The notes beneath the pieces were generated by a model. It did not search any database and was not told the DNA's origin. It saw only the letters and a program-made list of their open reading frames with translations. Both the position numbers and the translations under genes were made by a program. Source: Spinacia oleracea (lineage: Eukaryota > Streptophyta > Magnoliopsida > Caryophyllales > Amaranthaceae). From it: a DNA stretch of 64,000 nt. Position 1 is the stretch's first letter, and each line of letters opens with the position of its first letter. Of this stretch, positions 60,306 to 64,000 are shown one piece after another. The stretch covers positions 111,014,141 through 111,078,140 of the forward strand of contig NC_079487.1 in NCBI RefSeq assembly GCF_020520425.1, written 5' to 3'.

Positions 60306-61169
60306 TGTCTCTGTTTAATGTTTTAAAGTTTTAGAGTTTAAATCTTTGTAAAACATTATTGGTTAATCATTCACAATAAATGAAAGAAATTCATTTTTCC
60401 ATTTAATTTGTGGTTTATTAAATGATGAGTCCCTTCAACTTGACGATATATTCAAGATAGACTGTCAGGACCAGTCCTGTGACTAAGAAATGTCTATCAA
60501 GTGAACTTGAATGTCAAAGGTTGAAAATGGTCCCTAATCGGAGTTTTCTATAAAATTGGACGCATAGAAAACGTTAGACGATTAGAATGCAAGATGACTA
60601 GTAGTTCTGTTTCTTGAACTATGTGGACATGGCAATGTCATAATCATTTGCATAGATACTTACTTTGGGAAGACTAGTATCGGACAAGACCTATGAAACT
60701 TTACTGTAAGAGATGAAAGTCTGTCATAAGTAAATTTCATTAAATTATTAGACACTAAATCCTCAATACCTGAGTGATTTGAGATTACTTGTTTGAGAAC
60801 TGGTTGCTTTGACGTTGACCAACCGTCGCACCGTAAAAGGAGGCTATAAAGGCAACGCTCAGGTAATCACCTATCAAACGAAGTCTAATCTCAAGATCGC
60901 AAGATTGGGATTGTCCTCGCATAAATCGGGATGAGATGCTTAAAAGTTGTACAAGGCCACTCGGAGAGCTAGAAACTGTGAAATGCATGGCCGTGCTCGG
61001 ATGAATCATAGGCTATGATTATCTGTTTATTTGATCAGTTGAACTCTGAAACCGAGAAACACCTCTGGACATAATAAGGATGACAACTCTTACCTTATGT
61101 TCAAGAGCAAGCATCGAGCGACAAAGGAATTAGGAAATGCACACTTGTCCCTAAGGACAAGTGGGAGAC

Positions 61170-62510
61170 TGAAGGAAATAATGCCCTTGGTCCAAGTATG
61201 CATTCTATGTTAAGTCTAATAAATGCGGTTCAGTATTAATTAACAAGTTAATAATTCAGTGAGATCAAGTGAGCTGAATGCCTAGCTAGAGGCCGCTTCA
61301 GTTCAAGTGGAATTAATGATATTAATCCACAGCTTACTCTTGACTGAACCCGTAGGGTCACACAAATAGTACGTAAACGGATCAAGTATTTAATGGCATT
61401 AAATACTCCATCTATGAATATTCGGAACCGACGGATCTTGGTTTCAGTGGGAGCTAAGATCGTCACAGGCAAGAAATGAATACTCCGGAAACGATGATAT
61501 TGCCGGAAACGGAAATATGGATCGTATCGGAAATATGAATATTATCCAAGTCGTAGATGTTGCCGGAAACGGAAACATGGTACGTATCGGAAAATATTAT
61601 TGGAAATGGAAATATTACCAGAATCGGAAATATTGCCGGAAACGGAAATATTGTCAGAATCGGAAATATTGCCGGAATCGGAAAATAATTCCGGAAACGG
61701 AAATATTAAATATTTGTTCGAAACGGAAATTAATTCCGGAATCGGAAATATTAAATATTGTTCGTATCGGAAATAGATTCCGGAAATGGAAATTTAATCG
61801 GAAGCGTATCGTACGAATTAGCATCGGACGAGGCCTGCCGGACGAAGGCCCAGCACGAAGCCAGGCCGTCGCCCAGCAAGCACGCACGTCACAAGCCCAG
61901 CGCGCGCCAAGGCCACGGATGCGTGGGCCTTGCTGCGTGGGCTGCAGCTCGCACGCATGGGCAGTCCTTGTGGCTGCCGTGTGTGTGTGAGTTTGTGCTC
62001 ATGCGTGATTCCTGAATCTGCAAGAGTCAGTGTATGATTAAATGTCTATTCCTAATTGGATAAATTAATTAAATAGAATTCATGTAGGATTCTAATTCCA
62101 ATTAATTCGCATCCTACTAGGATTACGATTCCTTTTCCATAACTCTATAAATAAAGGCCTAGGGGTCATAATTTATACACAAGTTTCAAAGTATTCAAAA
62201 GTGAGTTTTTTGAGAGAAAATTAAAACACATCTTGCTCATAAAAGTGCCGAATTTTCTAGTACCTTAAGGGCGATTCTAGTTGGTCAATCTTAAGGCGGA
62301 TCCGGACGTGCTGTGGACTATCTACGGAGGGACGACATTTGGAGTCCTAAAAGACTTGTTCTTGTTCGGTTCGGGCGCAGCTAGGGAGGGCACGCAACAA
62401 AGAGTATGCATCTAATTATGCTATATGATTATGTGTAAATAATATGTTGTCCTGGGTTAATGGTTGTTTCCGCATGATTTATGTAATGTCATATGTATCA
62501 TAACCTAACA
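61170..62510 (+). repeat. Right LTR of the full-length copia
   Basis: 1341 bases, same ends and same inner CGGAAACGGAAAT repeats as the left LTR. It is followed directly by the AATGG duplication and the remainder of the older copia element. Confidence 0.93.
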
Positions 62511-64000
62511 AATGGACAGAGTACAAAGGAGATATTTTAAGTTGCATGGTTTTCCACCAGGTTTTGCAGGATTCAAAAATGATAAAAGAGTAGTAGCAGC
62601 TGCTTATTCAGTAGAAGGTTATGGTGATGATATGATTTCAGAATATCAACAATTACAGTATGATAGAGAACAACCACAAAAAAATCACCTGGTTTTCTCA
62701 CACATGAACAATGTACTCAGTTGTTGAGTCTCTTAAACAAGCAACAAAGTGAGAATATTCCTACCGCAGCGACTCACCTAGAAGAAGGAGACAGATCAGG
62801 TCATGCATTCATGGCAGGTACAAGTTACTGATTTCTTACTTGTTCTCATTCTAGCTGGTTATTAGACAGTGGGGCTTTAGATCATATGTGTGCATGCATG
62901 CCTGAGCATATTTGATAGTTATGAGCCAGTAAAAGTTGATGATTTTATTACTATACTTGATGGGAAAAGGGTAGCAATACATCATAAAGGGACAATCACC
63001 TTAAATGAGAATATATAGTTAAAAGGTGTCTTGCATGTACCTGAGTTCCACTACAATCTGTTGTATGAAAACAAATTGTGTTCAGATCATCAATGCATTC
63101 TCTCATTCACTGCTGACAAATGTTATATTCGGGGCCATTTAATGAAAAGGCCACAGGTTCTTGGTAGTGTGAGATCTGGACTTTACAGTGTCAATCCAAG
63201 CCAAGATGAAGTAATCAAACCACCAGCAACAACATGTCTTGCAGCAGCATCTTCAAATAAATCATAAGCAGAGGTTAGGCACCTTAGAGTAGGACATATG
63301 CCTTTTCAGAAGATGAAGCATGTTATTGGTAGTTTAGCAACTTTTAACAATAATGCTAGCATATGTCAAATCTGTCCAGCAGCTAAGCAATCTAGGAGTT
63401 CTTTTCCTACTAGTAGTATCAAGACTACTAAGATGTTTGAGATGACACATTTAGACACATGGGGTCCATATAGGAACAAGACACATAATGATTGTACAAT
63501 GTTTCTTACTATTGTAGATGATTTTACAAGGACAACATGGACACATCTTTTGAAATCTAAAATTGATGCAGTGCCCGTGATTGATTCATTTCTCAAAATG
63601 GTAGAAACACAATTTGATTCTAAATTTCTTTGCATTAGATCTGATAATGCCTTGGAATTATGTGAGGGTGATATGAAAAGAATCATGCTCAATAGGGGTA
63701 TACTACATCAAACTAGCTGCAGTGGGACACCACAACAGAATGGTATAGTTGAAAGAAAGCACAAACACTTGCTTGAAACTTCTAGGGCGTTACATTTCCA
63801 ATCCAAACTGCCTATCCAATATTGGGGTGAATGTATCCTTTGTGCCACATATTTGATAAACAGAATGCCCCTGAAGAGTATAGGAAATTTGACTCCATAT
63901 GGAAAGCTTCATGGCCATAAACCTCTCTATGAACATCTAAGAGCCTTTGGATGCCTTTGTTATGTTTCTACTTCTAAAGTAGCTAGACATAGCAAAGTTT

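Larger units (their letters stand above)
52155..62510 (+). mobile_element. Full-length young Ty1/copia retrotransposon, 10.4 kb
   Basis: LTRs 52155-53495 and 61170-62510 are both 1341 bases; every small frame in one recurs in the other exactly 9015 bases on with the same translation, so they look identical and the insertion is very recent. Flanks AATGG lie at 52150-52154 and 62511-62515. A primer-site-like TGGTATCACGAGCC follows the left LTR, and AAGTGGGAGAC, a purine-rich tract, precedes the right one. An unusually long 2.8-kb leader carries GC-rich repeats. Then comes gag-pol in copia order (gag, protease, integrase, RT, RNase H). The coding region looks almost whole, with about one break. 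It interrupts the zinc-knuckle region of an older copia element. Confidence 0.95.
49340..64000 (+). mobile_element. Old Ty1/copia element, interrupted twice, runs off the window
   Basis: A 5' LTR ends ...TTTCAACA at 49616 (start somewhere about 49340-49362), followed at once by TGGTATCAGAG, the tRNA-Met primer site. Gag starts at 49915 (LKGEGEAYGDWRRSMMIS), continues at 51860-52154 with the first part of a zinc knuckle, and the rest of the element resumes at 62511, with protease-, pre-integrase- (HLRVGHMPFQKMKHV) and integrase-like (PQQNGIVERKHKHLLETSR) sequence to the window edge. The lineage resembles Ale/Retrofit. Two insertions of another copia family split it. It is a fossil with several breaks; the 3' part and right LTR lie beyond 64000. 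Confidence 0.85.

Overview
This window looks like nuclear DNA of a flowering plant. Four intron-containing host genes with standard GT-AG introns sit in AT-rich DNA that is crowded with plant transposons (copia and gypsy LTR elements, hAT, Mutator, PIF/Harbinger, Stowaway and Helitron-like elements). The protein families and many short TACTCCGTA-type repeat ends suggest a core eudicot, possibly Caryophyllales/Amaranthaceae. That assignment is an impression, because no database search was possible.

Layout. 1-4.3 kb: no host gene; two related Helitron-like fragments, a Stowaway MITE and a clean hAT MITE. 4.3-7.0 kb (minus): a plant MLKL-type pseudokinase gene of 2 exons. 9.0-14.5 kb (minus): ATE1 arginyltransferase, 6 exons, 629 aa predicted. 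14.9-28.3 kb: a transposon stack with a Harbinger MITE at its left, then a hAT MITE holding a Mutator-like element with a captured RPA70 fragment, which in turn holds a young gag-only LTR retrotransposon. 28.3-36 kb: a Helitron end, a long (AT)n tract and an old LTR element interrupted by a solo LTR. 36.7-41.7 kb (plus): a Ser/Pro-rich basic protein of a plant family linked to microtubules, 5 exons, 626 aa. 42.3-42.9 kb: a Tourist MITE with another repeat inside it. 43.2-46.3 kb (minus): clathrin light chain, 3 exons, 259 aa. 46.6-48.9 kb: a TIR element packed with GTTCTTTT words. 49.3-64.0 kb: an old copia element whose gag region took two insertions of one other copia family, one now a solo LTR and one a young full-length copy.

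The host genes do not form a pathway. MLKL (immunity and cell death), ATE1 (Arg/N-degron protein turnover), the basic Ser/Pro-rich protein and clathrin light chain (vesicle coats) are ordinary single genes. MLKL and ATE1 are in tandem on the minus strand; the Ser/Pro-rich gene and clathrin light chain converge. Exon models were built by reading splice sites and checking that all phases agree; each model closes in frame from ATG to stop. I found no clearly new biological system. The most unusual features are the nested insertion stack, the RPA70-carrying Mutator element and the GTTCTTTT-rich element.
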